From positions 1-10,216 of the forward strand of contig JARFQZ010000303.1 in NCBI GenBank assembly GCA_029287515.1: a stretch of DNA of 10,216 bases. The letters are read 5' to 3'. Shown here in pieces: positions 1 to 6,325 of this stretch (the first letter of the stretch is position 1; every line of letters begins with the position of its first letter). The notes beneath the pieces were generated by a model. The model was not told the origin of the DNA, did no database searches, and was given only the letters and a program-made list of their open reading frames with translations. Source of the stretch: Lysobacterales bacterium (GTDB lineage: Bacteria > Pseudomonadota > Gammaproteobacteria > Xanthomonadales > SZUA-36). The position numbers and the translations under genes were made by a program.

Positions 1-342
1 GTGGGGCATACCGGAAAAATGGACGCTGCGCTGAAGGCCGTGGTCGCAGTCGATCGTTGCCTCGCTGAAGTGCGCACGGCCATCGATGCAACCGGCGGAG
101 AAATGCTGGTCACAGCAGACCACGGCAATATCGAGCTGATGTTTGACCCTGTCAGCTGGCAAAGCCACACAGCCCACACGGTCAACAAGGTTCCGTTCAT
201 TTATCACGGCCGGCAAGCGACCATGAAACAAGGCGGCTCACTTCGGGACATCGCTCCCACCATGCTCTCCCTTCTCGGCCTCCCACAACCGGAAGTGATG
301 ACCGGTCACTCGTTGCTTGAATTTGAAGCCGGAGAGGCCTGA
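1..342 (+). CDS. gpmI: 2,3-bisphosphoglycerate-independent phosphoglycerate mutase, C-terminal part
   Basis: This is the last 113 codons of GpmI, which interconverts 3- and 2-phosphoglycerate in glycolysis and gluconeogenesis using two bound Mn2+ ions in the cytoplasm. The 5' part lies outside the window. The GTG at position 1 is an internal Val codon of the conserved DMVGHTG motif, not a start. Visible family landmarks are GHTG at residues 2-5 (His metal ligand), TADHGN at 38-43 (Asp40 and His41 metal ligands), HTAHT at 56-60 (another His ligand), and the typical C-terminus with DIAPTMLSLLGL followed by MTGHSL. The full-length family protein is about 510 residues, so roughly a fifth is seen. 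The 3' end overlaps the longest reading of envC by 26 bases, and the sequence around the stop carries a GGAGAGG ribosome-binding motif for that gene. Identification is secure. Confidence 0.95.
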   Translation: MGHTGKMDAALKAVVAVDRCLAEVRTAIDATGGEMLVTADHGNIELMFDPVSWQSHTAHTVNKVPFIYHGRQATMKQGGSLRDIAPTMLSLLGLPQPEVMTGHSLLEFEAGEA

Positions 343-1501
343 TTCGCTGAGATACCCTGCTTCCAAATGGTTTCTGCTGACGCTGTTGCTTGCTTTGATC
401 GCCGCGGAAGAAGCTGCGCCGGAACAACTCAACAAGGAGCAGGCGGAATCAAGGCTGGTCGAGATAAACCGGGCCATAGGTGAACTGAAACAACGCCTGG
501 AATCTTCACGGGCCGATCAACGCAAGGAACAGGCGCAGCTGAAACAGCTCGACCTCGCCATTCAGAGAGCAAGCCTGGCATACCGTGAACTCGATCAGCA
601 AAAAAGCGAACACCTGCGGGAACTCGCCAGGTTGGAAGAACAGCAAATCACTTACCTGGCCAGCATGGGCGAACGCCTGGACATGCTCGCTGAGCAAGTA
701 AATGCCGCTTACAGAACCGCAGGACAGACCCGCATGAAGCTGATCCTCAACCAGGACAATCCGGAAAAACTCGGAAGAATGCTCGCCTATTACGATTATA
801 TGAATCGTGCCCAGGTGAGGAAAATTTCACAATTGAAACAAGCCTTGACCACGCTTGAGGGCATGCAACAATCGATAGACCGGGAACTGCAACGGATAGA
901 AAGTGTTCAAACAGAACAACGGGCCGTGCTCGATGAGTTGGAACAACAGCGGGATAAACGGCAGACCCTGCTCTCACAACTTGCGGGTCAGATCAGTACC
1001 GGAGAATCCCGGCTGAAAGAATTGCAGCAGAACCAGAAAGACCTGGAAACCCTGCTGGAACGCCTGAGCGATGTACTGGCCGATATTCCGCCGGACCTGG
1101 GTGACAGGGCCGGCATTGCCGGCCGTAAGGGCCGGCTACCCATGCCGGCGGCCGGGCCGGTCAGGCATGCGTTCGGGCAGAACCGCGTGGGCGGCATGCG
1201 ATGGCAGGGATGGCTGATCGGCGTGGATCGCGGCACCGAGGTCAGGTCGGTCGCCTATGGCCGGGTTGCCTTCGCCGACTGGTTGCGGGGCTATGGGCTG
1301 ATGCTGATAATCGACCACGGACAAGGTTATATGAGTCTTTACGGACACAATGAGAGCCTGCTGCACGAAGTTGGCAGCTGGGTGGAACCCGGGGAAATCA
1401 TCAGCGTTGTGGGCGATAATCCGGGCAGTGAACAGGGCCTGTACTTTGAGTTGCGAAGAGACGGAAAAGCCGTTGATCCCGCTGCCTGGCTGGACAGGTA
1501 G
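317..1501 (+). CDS. envC: Murein hydrolase activator EnvC (degenerate LytM/M23 domain)
   Basis: EnvC is a periplasmic coiled-coil protein. In E. coli it is recruited by FtsEX to the septum and activates the amidases AmiA and AmiB during daughter-cell separation. Numbered from the TTG at 317 (394 residues), there is a hydrophobic signal segment at about 18-30, a long Gln/Glu/Arg-rich coiled coil at about 36-255, a linker at 256-275, and a LytM-like domain at about 276-394. The LytM domain is catalytically dead. Leu300 sits where the first zinc His of HxxxD belongs, and Gly374-Leu-Tyr376 replaces the HxH pair, as in E. coli EnvC (LYFE followed by R/DGKAVDP-like sequence). The start is uncertain. 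TTG 317 lies inside gpmI without a ribosome-binding site. CTG 347 has GGAGAGG nine bases upstream and would give a compact signal peptide (384 residues). No in-frame ATG occurs until residue 117. Probably co-transcribed with gpmI and ctpA. Confidence 0.9.
   Translation: MNLKPERPDSLRYPASKWFLLTLLLALIAAEEAAPEQLNKEQAESRLVEINRAIGELKQRLESSRADQRKEQAQLKQLDLAIQRASLAYRELDQQKSEHLRELARLEEQQITYLASMGERLDMLAEQVNAAYRTAGQTRMKLILNQDNPEKLGRMLAYYDYMNRAQVRKISQLKQALTTLEGMQQSIDRELQRIESVQTEQRAVLDELEQQRDKRQTLLSQLAGQISTGESRLKELQQNQKDLETLLERLSDVLADIPPDLGDRAGIAGRKGRLPMPAAGPVRHAFGQNRVGGMRWQGWLIGVDRGTEVRSVAYGRVAFADWLRGYGLMLIIDHGQGYMSLYGHNESLLHEVGSWVEPGEIISVVGDNPGSEQGLYFELRRDGKAVDPAAWLDR
331..349 (+). promoter_or_regulatory. 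Ribosome-binding site and possible CTG start of envC
   Basis: A strong Shine-Dalgarno-like GGAGAGG (331-337) overlaps the gpmI stop region and is followed nine bases later by an in-frame CTG (347-349). No ATG or GTG lies at the expected distance. The alternatives are TTG codons at 317 and 323, upstream of this site. Initiation at CTG would be rare. The placement of the motif is what the sequence shows; its use as the real start is inference. Confidence 0.4.
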
Positions 1502-1526
1502 CGCTTTTAACCCAAGAGTTAATCAG

Positions 1527-2828
1527 ATGAACACATTCAAACCGCTTTTTTTCACCAACCTTCTTCTGGCGCTGGCGCTGGCGATCGCGTCCGCGTCTCC
1601 GGTAGCAGCCCAGGAAAATGCTCCCGCTCAGCAGCCTGAAGACCCGCCACTGCCACAGGCACAGCTGACCCTGGATGATCTGCGCACGTTTACGGACGTG
1701 TTCAACCAGGCCCGGAACAATTATGTCGAGGAAGTGGATGACAAAACGCTGCTCGATGCGGCCATCCGGGGAATGTTGCTGGAACTCGATCCGCACTCCA
1801 GCTATCTGCCGGCAAAAAAGTACGAAGAACTTAACGATGCAGCCAAGGGGCGTTACAGCGGAATAGGAGTAGATGTTCAAACCCGGGATGGCAAGATTGT
1901 TGTCAACGCCATCATTAATGACAGCCCGGCTGACGAAGCGGGCCTGAATCCTGGCGACGTGATCACATCGATCAACGGGGACGAAGTGCGGGGCCGGAAC
2001 CTGCCGGACGCTATGGATGAAATTGGCGGTGATCCGGACACGGATGTCGTGTTGACGGTGCAGCCCGAGGAGGGAGAAGCCCGCGAAGTAAAGATCACCC
2101 GGAAATACGTGCGGGTGCCGACGATGAGATATGAGCAGATCGGCGAGACATACGGGTACTTCAAACTATCGCAGTTTCATCGCGAGACCTCGGCGCAGCT
2201 GAAACAGGCGCTGGATTCCATAGCAGCGGAGGGGACTGAGTTATCCGTGCTGGTCTTCGATCTCCGAAACAACCCGGGAGGTGTGCTGCAACAGGCTGTT
2301 GGCCTCGCGGACGGGTTCCTCGACGAGGGTGTGATCGTATCCACGCGCGGCAGGAATGCAAAAATGCAAATGGAATTTACCGCCAACCCCGGTCAATGGC
2401 TGCCGGATACATCAGTCATTATCCTGGTAGACAGGGGAACGGCTTCAGCTTCGGAGGTCGTGTCCGGGGCATTGCAGGATCATGGCCGGGCCCTGGTCGT
2501 GGGGGAGCGGACTTTCGGCAAGGGCTCTGTACAGTCCGTTTTGCCGTTGCGCAACGGGGCGGGCATCAAGCTGACGACGGCGCTTTACTACACACCCTCA
2601 GGACGGTCCATCCAGGCCCACGGCATAGAACCGGATGTCGCCATCGAATGGGAAACGTTTTCCGCTGAAGGTGACGAGAGGATTCGTGAATCAGACCTGG
2701 AACGTCACCTTGGACAGAAGACCGGAGCGGGTGGCGCACGTGCGGAAGCCACGGCGCAAACCCCTGAAGATTACCAACTCGAGGCTGTGCTCGAGGCGCT
2801 CAGGAACGCAGGGCTGATTTCAGGTTAA
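1527..2828 (+). CDS. ctpA: S41 family carboxyl-terminal processing protease (CtpA/Prc type)
   Basis: This is a periplasmic serine protease of the tail-specific protease family, which degrades or trims proteins at their C-termini. In other bacteria its relatives control peptidoglycan hydrolases and envelope quality. The 433-residue product has a signal peptide (about 1-28, cleavage probably after VAA), a PDZ domain at about 109-192 (YSGIGV through GLNPGDVITSINGDEV), and a protease core at about 205-375. Ser307 in TASASE is the nucleophile and Lys332 in FGKGSVQ the general base. Their spacing, with Asp318 between, matches E. coli Prc Ser430/Asp441/Lys455. The size is that of the shorter CtpA class rather than the roughly 680-residue Prc. 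ATG 1527 was chosen because it gives a clean signal peptide and AAGAG lies eight bases upstream; the frame stays open back to 1350 inside envC but without protein-like sequence. It starts 25 bases after envC, so the two are probably co-expressed. Confidence 0.93.
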   Translation: MNTFKPLFFTNLLLALALAIASASPVAAQENAPAQQPEDPPLPQAQLTLDDLRTFTDVFNQARNNYVEEVDDKTLLDAAIRGMLLELDPHSSYLPAKKYEELNDAAKGRYSGIGVDVQTRDGKIVVNAIINDSPADEAGLNPGDVITSINGDEVRGRNLPDAMDEIGGDPDTDVVLTVQPEEGEAREVKITRKYVRVPTMRYEQIGETYGYFKLSQFHRETSAQLKQALDSIAAEGTELSVLVFDLRNNPGGVLQQAVGLADGFLDEGVIVSTRGRNAKMQMEFTANPGQWLPDTSVIILVDRGTASASEVVSGALQDHGRALVVGERTFGKGSVQSVLPLRNGAGIKLTTALYYTPSGRSIQAHGIEPDVAIEWETFSAEGDERIRESDLERHLGQKTGAGGARAEATAQTPEDYQLEAVLEALRNAGLISG

Positions 2829-3157
2829 TCAGATGCGGAACGCCCATGCGGCGGCATGGGAAACGGTGTAACTTTCTCCCCGGACTCCCCATCGCGGATC
2901 AGGCACGGCCCCCGTTGCTCCACTTCTTCAACCCGAAGGACGCTCTGTATCGGCAGATGAAGCACTCGCGCGTCTTTGAATTCCTCGCGCATTTTTTCCT
3001 CGGTGGGATCGACGACCAGGCCCTCAGCCGTGTCGAATACCAGGTCGGATACTTCGACAAAACCCCATAACCCACTGGTAGTGACGCCCTCACTGAACAG
3101 CTCGTAGATCTTGCCGTTGTTCAGGAAAATGATTTTGTAAAGTCTCTTGTCCGCCAT
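2825..3157 (-). CDS. DUF1820 family protein
   Basis: This small 110-residue soluble protein has no signal peptide or membrane segment. Its N-terminus (YKIIFLNNGKIYEL at 7-20), the WGFVEVSDLVF stretch (31-41), the VVDPTEEKMREEF stretch (48-60) and the VTPFP near residue 96 fit the DUF1820 family of gammaproteobacteria as I remember it. The function of this family is not established to my knowledge. The last ten residues or so look like a variable tail. ATG 3157 is chosen because the family begins with a short Met-x-x-x before the YKIIF-like strand. An AGGTAGG lies 12 bases upstream, rather far for a ribosome-binding site. Reading back to 3262 would only add rhomboid-antiparallel sequence. It is the last gene of the minus-strand cluster, 26 bases after the rhomboid gene. 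Its TAA stop overlaps the ctpA TAA stop by three bases on the opposite strand. Confidence 0.85.
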   Translation of the reverse strand: MADKRLYKIIFLNNGKIYELFSEGVTTSGLWGFVEVSDLVFDTAEGLVVDPTEEKMREEFKDARVLHLPIQSVLRVEEVEQRGPCLIRDGESGEKVTPFPMPPHGRSASD

Positions 3158-3183
3158 GTTTCTATTGCACCTACCTAAAAGGG

Positions 3184-3870
3184 CTAAAGCCTGATCTGGG
3201 CCAGCGCCCTGGCAATCAATGCAAAACTCAGCCCGAGTGCGAATCCCGCCAGGTGGGTCCACCAGGCCACTGCTCCATTAATGGGGCCAAAAACGGTGTA
3301 AAGCAACTGCAGGGTAAACCATGAACCGATAACGAGCAGTGCAGGCACACGTGCGAACTGGAGGTAAAGGCCCAGTGGAAGAAACAAGCCGATCCTTCGG
3401 CCTGGAAAAAGACCAAGATAAGCCCCCACCACTGCCGATACAGCCCCGCTGGCACCGATGATGGGAGTGTCCAGCTGCGGCAAACGCAAAGCAACGATGA
3501 TATTTGCCAGTGCCCCGCCCAACAGGAAAATCAGGCTGATGCCGATGGAGCCCAACCGCTGCTCAACCTTTATACCGAACACCCACAAGTAGGCAAGGTT
3601 GCCCAGCAGATGCAGCCAGTTGGCATGGATGAACAATGCGCTAACGACGCTCAGTGATGAAAAATCCCACCAGGATGCAGGGCTTTTCGCCAGCAACGCG
3701 GAAACGAGGGACGGCTGCATCCCCGCCACTTCGATCATGGCCTGCTGCATCACGGGACTCAATCCCGAGTATACGAGTAGTGCGAATATGCACATCAGGC
3801 TGATGCAAATCGTGACAAACGGCGGATGCGGCCGGTTCTCCGTCCAGGGGGTAACAATCCCGTGACTCAC
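3184..3870 (-). CDS. Rhomboid family intramembrane serine protease
   Basis: This is an inner-membrane protease of the rhomboid family (PF01694), which cuts transmembrane segments of substrate proteins within the bilayer. The 228-residue product has about six membrane segments and almost no soluble domain. The catalytic dyad is Ser141 in GASGAV and His206 in AWWTHLAGF. The conserved His/Asn cluster HANWLHLLGN gives His82, His87 and Asn91, and GASG is followed by the usual small-residue helix ending in FPGRR. The start is GTG 3870, with AAAGGA (3878-3883) seven bases upstream. The longer frame to 3990 runs inside gspB and carries no family sequence. The gene begins four bases after the gspB stop, so its ribosome-binding site lies in the gspB 3' end and translation is likely coupled. 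This suggests a membrane task linked to type II secretion, which is inference. Substrates are unknown. Confidence 0.93.
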   Translation of the reverse strand: MSHGIVTPWTENRPHPPFVTICISLMCIFALLVYSGLSPVMQQAMIEVAGMQPSLVSALLAKSPASWWDFSSLSVVSALFIHANWLHLLGNLAYLWVFGIKVEQRLGSIGISLIFLLGGALANIIVALRLPQLDTPIIGASGAVSAVVGAYLGLFPGRRIGLFLPLGLYLQFARVPALLVIGSWFTLQLLYTVFGPINGAVAWWTHLAGFALGLSFALIARALAQIRL

Positions 3871-3874
3871 CTGA

Positions 3875-4618
3875 TCATCCTTTGACCAGAAAACGATATT
3901 TCCTGTAAGTAAAAACAGCGCCGTCCCTTCGGATTTCATCAAGCACGACCCCACTGTCGAGCTCGTCTTTCTCGACCAGCCTCTGGCCATTGCTCAGCAC
4001 GAACCGGTCAGCAGGTTTCTCGGCATAAACGAGCACCGTTATACTGATTTCGGGCAAGTCGTCCCTGACGCCCTGGGGCAGTTCCCAGTAACTGATCGGT
4101 TCGGCAATGTGCGGGGCCAGGCCGGGATCGTCAGATTGCACTTCCGGTTCCTGCGCCTGTGCCAATTGCTCCATGGCATCTTCGGCATCGGCTGTGATAT
4201 CCGGTTCTGTTGTCGCCGGTTCGGGCTCGCCGTCCTGCTCGGCAACGAATTGTTCGACCGATTGTTGCAGCTTTTGCGTCTCTGCAGCGTCGCCGCCGGA
4301 GTCCGCCGGCGCCCGGTAGTTTTCAGTCAGGGTGCGAGACCCGGAATCTTCCGCTTCCGACACCACCGGAACGGGTTCTTCCCGGGTGCTGGCCATGGCG
4401 GGTTCAGCCGTGGCATCGGCCGGTTCGGGCTGAGTGTATTGCTGCCAACCGAACCAAGCCATCACGATCGCGCTGAGCACGATCAGCAATCCGGGGACCA
4501 GGTTACCCGCCGGCCCGTCCGACGCTGATACACTCTCTACCGGTGTTCCCAGGGTTGGCGTTTCACCCAGTTTGCGGGATTCTTCCGACTTCTTCAGCGC
4601 CTCGAGTAAAATAGACAT
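3875..4618 (-). CDS. gspB: Type II secretion system assembly factor GspB
   Basis: GspB (ExeB) is an inner-membrane protein that works with the ATPase GspA (ExeA) to let the secretin GspD assemble across the peptidoglycan and outer membrane. The 247-residue product has the typical N-terminus MSILLEALKKSEESRKLG (a short cytoplasmic amphipathic segment), one membrane span at about 40-58, and a long acidic Pro/Glu/Ala-rich periplasmic linker (about 62-172). It ends with a folded GspB-type C-terminal domain at about 175-247, from YWELPQGVRDDLPEI to YRKYRFLVKG. ATG 4618 begins three bases after the gspA stop, with a GAGGA motif about 13 bases upstream inside the end of gspA. Pairing with gspA confirms the role. 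No other type II secretion genes are in the window, which is common, since gspAB often sit apart from the main gsp operon. Confidence 0.92.
   Translation of the reverse strand: MSILLEALKKSEESRKLGETPTLGTPVESVSASDGPAGNLVPGLLIVLSAIVMAWFGWQQYTQPEPADATAEPAMASTREEPVPVVSEAEDSGSRTLTENYRAPADSGGDAAETQKLQQSVEQFVAEQDGEPEPATTEPDITADAEDAMEQLAQAQEPEVQSDDPGLAPHIAEPISYWELPQGVRDDLPEISITVLVYAEKPADRFVLSNGQRLVEKDELDSGVVLDEIRRDGAVFTYRKYRFLVKG
3878..3883 (-). promoter_or_regulatory. Ribosome-binding site deciding the rhomboid GTG start
   Basis: AAAGGA on the minus strand sits seven bases before GTG 3870, and inside the final codons of gspB (stop at 3875-3877). It supports the short 228-residue rhomboid reading over the upstream-extended one and implies translational coupling to gspB. 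Confidence 0.7.
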
Positions 4619-4621
4619 GAT

Positions 4622-6313
4622 CTACGATCTTTCCTCTTCGGCCAGCATCAACCGGGGCTGCCTGATGGTCGGCGCCATCAGGTAGATAAGGGTGTTAGGC
4701 CCGACAATCCCGTCTGCCTTCAGTCCATGCCGGCGCTGAAAAGTCAGCAGCCAGGTTTCAAATCCCGCATCGAACACACCGTTACCCGTCCATGCCGGCT
4801 CGGCAAAACCCGCCATTTCCATGACGATATCAACCGCTGCACCCGATTCACCGCGACGAATCTGCACCGGCCAATCGGGGGCCTGCGGCCAAATCACCAC
4901 GTATTCTCCCAGCCACCTGGGTTCGACTGAATCACGTGAAACTTCCAGCATGTCCGGACCTGACCCAACCAAAAGCGCACTTTCCGTGAAACCCTGTAGA
5001 AGGAGCATCCTCGGGCTTTCACTTTGCAGCACCAGTAAAACCGGCAACCCCAGGTTCCGGATGCGCGACCAGTTGCCCTGCTCCCGAATGCAGGCATAAC
5101 CCGTACCTGCCTTACCGTCGCAAGCAGAGGCTATGGCATTGGCGCTTTGCGGGTCACCCCAGAGTTCGGCCATCGATTGCCACGCCAGGCGGTGTTGCCG
5201 GTCCAGCCAGCCGGAGTCGATTTCGTCTTGAGGCCGCGGCTCTTCCACCTGCCCGGTGGAAATATTACCCAACGCGGGTTCCTGTTCCTCGGGCACGGGG
5301 GAAGGGCCGGGTCCATCGACGATGGTATCCGGTGCCGGCTGCGCCCCGGCTTGTGCAACTTCGACAGGTTCGAAAGCTTTTTCCGGATTGAACCTCTCAT
5401 AAAGCGGCTCACCCCACATGAAAACCGTCATCGCCAGCAGAATAACGACAGAAGCCGTCGCGATGGCCATGGGCCAGCGGCTGGTCCGCACGCCGGTCTC
5501 GCTGGGCTGAACTTCATTTGCAGCGGCGTGCACCAGGGCCGGCGTCACACTGCCGGTCTCCTTCGCATAGGCGCCGGCCAGCGAACGGTCAGCGATGATA
5601 TTGATCAGTCTCGGAACACCACCCGAGTGCTGATACAGGGCACGCATGGCCGAGCGCCGGAATGGATTACGTTGACAGCCCGCAACTTTCATGCGGTGCT
5701 TCACATACGCAAAAGTTTCTTCCTGGCTGAGCGGCGACAGGTGGTAACGGGCCGTAATTCGCTGGGATAGCTGGCGCAGGCTCTGGCGCTGCAATAACTG
5801 CCGGAGTTCGGGCTGACCGAGCAACACCATTTGCAGCAGTTTCTCTTTTGCGGTCTCCAGGTTGGTCAGTAACCGTACCTGCTCCAACGCTTCCGGACTC
5901 AGGTTCTGGGCTTCATCGATGACGACTACCACGCGTCTGCCGTTTGCATGCTGGGCCAGCAAATACCGGTTGAGGGAGTCAACCATCTGCTTGTTGCTGT
6001 CTGCGATTCCGTCCGTGGAAACCCCCAGTTCTTCGCAAATGGTTGCCAGCAGTTCGCGCGGCGTCATCAGCGGATTCAGCACCAGTGCCACCTGGGTTTG
6101 TTCCGGAACCTGCTCCAGCAAACACCTGCAGAGGGTAGTTTTTCCGGTGCCGACTTCGCCGGTCAATTGGACGAATCCGCTCGCACCGCCCTGCCCGATA
6201 CCGTACAACAGGTGCGCCAACGCATCCCGATGCGCTGCACTGAGATAAACGAACGACGGATCCGGCGTTATCGAAAAAGGTGGTTCCTGTAATCCAAAAA
6301 ACTGCAGGTACAA
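4622..6313 (-). CDS. gspA: Type II secretion ATPase GspA/ExeA with peptidoglycan-binding domain
   Basis: GspA (ExeA) is an inner-membrane AAA+ ATPase with a periplasmic peptidoglycan-binding part. With GspB it supports secretin assembly in type II secretion. The 563-residue product starts MYLQFFGLQEPPF, the family signature. The AAA+ module covers about 1-265, with Walker A GEVGTGKTT at 52-60, Walker B VVVVIDEAQ at 128-136, a sensor-like LLGQPEL at 164-170, and Arg185/Arg189 in RITARYHLSPLS. A membrane span lies at about 281-299, then a Pro/Glu-rich linker, then a C39-peptidase-like degenerate region at about 368-478 with Cys398 and Cys408. A PG_binding_1-like domain follows at about 483-547 (FQRRHGLKADGIVGPNT). 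The start is TTG 6313: the frame closes 12 bases upstream at the putA TAG, there is no ATG at the family N-terminus, and AGAGAGAG lies six bases before it. It probably depends on the putA transcript. Confidence 0.93.
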   Translation of the reverse strand: MYLQFFGLQEPPFSITPDPSFVYLSAAHRDALAHLLYGIGQGGASGFVQLTGEVGTGKTTLCRCLLEQVPEQTQVALVLNPLMTPRELLATICEELGVSTDGIADSNKQMVDSLNRYLLAQHANGRRVVVVIDEAQNLSPEALEQVRLLTNLETAKEKLLQMVLLGQPELRQLLQRQSLRQLSQRITARYHLSPLSQEETFAYVKHRMKVAGCQRNPFRRSAMRALYQHSGGVPRLINIIADRSLAGAYAKETGSVTPALVHAAANEVQPSETGVRTSRWPMAIATASVVILLAMTVFMWGEPLYERFNPEKAFEPVEVAQAGAQPAPDTIVDGPGPSPVPEEQEPALGNISTGQVEEPRPQDEIDSGWLDRQHRLAWQSMAELWGDPQSANAIASACDGKAGTGYACIREQGNWSRIRNLGLPVLLVLQSESPRMLLLQGFTESALLVGSGPDMLEVSRDSVEPRWLGEYVVIWPQAPDWPVQIRRGESGAAVDIVMEMAGFAEPAWTGNGVFDAGFETWLLTFQRRHGLKADGIVGPNTLIYLMAPTIRQPRLMLAEEERS

Positions 6314-6325
6314 ATTATTCTCTCT

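Noticed and set aside
317..1501. Active M23 endopeptidase activity for the LytM domain of EnvC
   Set aside because: The zinc-binding His of HxxxD is Leu300, and the HxH motif is Gly-Leu-Tyr (374-376), as in non-catalytic EnvC.
1350..1526. Upstream extension of ctpA by 59 codons
   Set aside because: It overlaps the envC C-terminus in another frame, would bury the signal peptide, and reads as non-protein sequence.
3184..3870. Calling the rhomboid a rhombosortase because it neighbours type II secretion genes
   Set aside because: The length (228 residues) and the HANWLHLLGN and WWTHLAGF motifs fit the general rhomboid family. No GlyGly-CTERM substrate is seen in the window.
3871..3990. Upstream extension of the rhomboid gene by 40 codons
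   Set aside because: This part is the 3' end of gspB in another frame. GTG 3870 has a good ribosome-binding site.
4109..4528. A 139-codon plus-strand frame opposite gspB
   Set aside because: Antisense to the low-complexity linker of gspB. The skewed composition of that linker keeps the opposite frames open.
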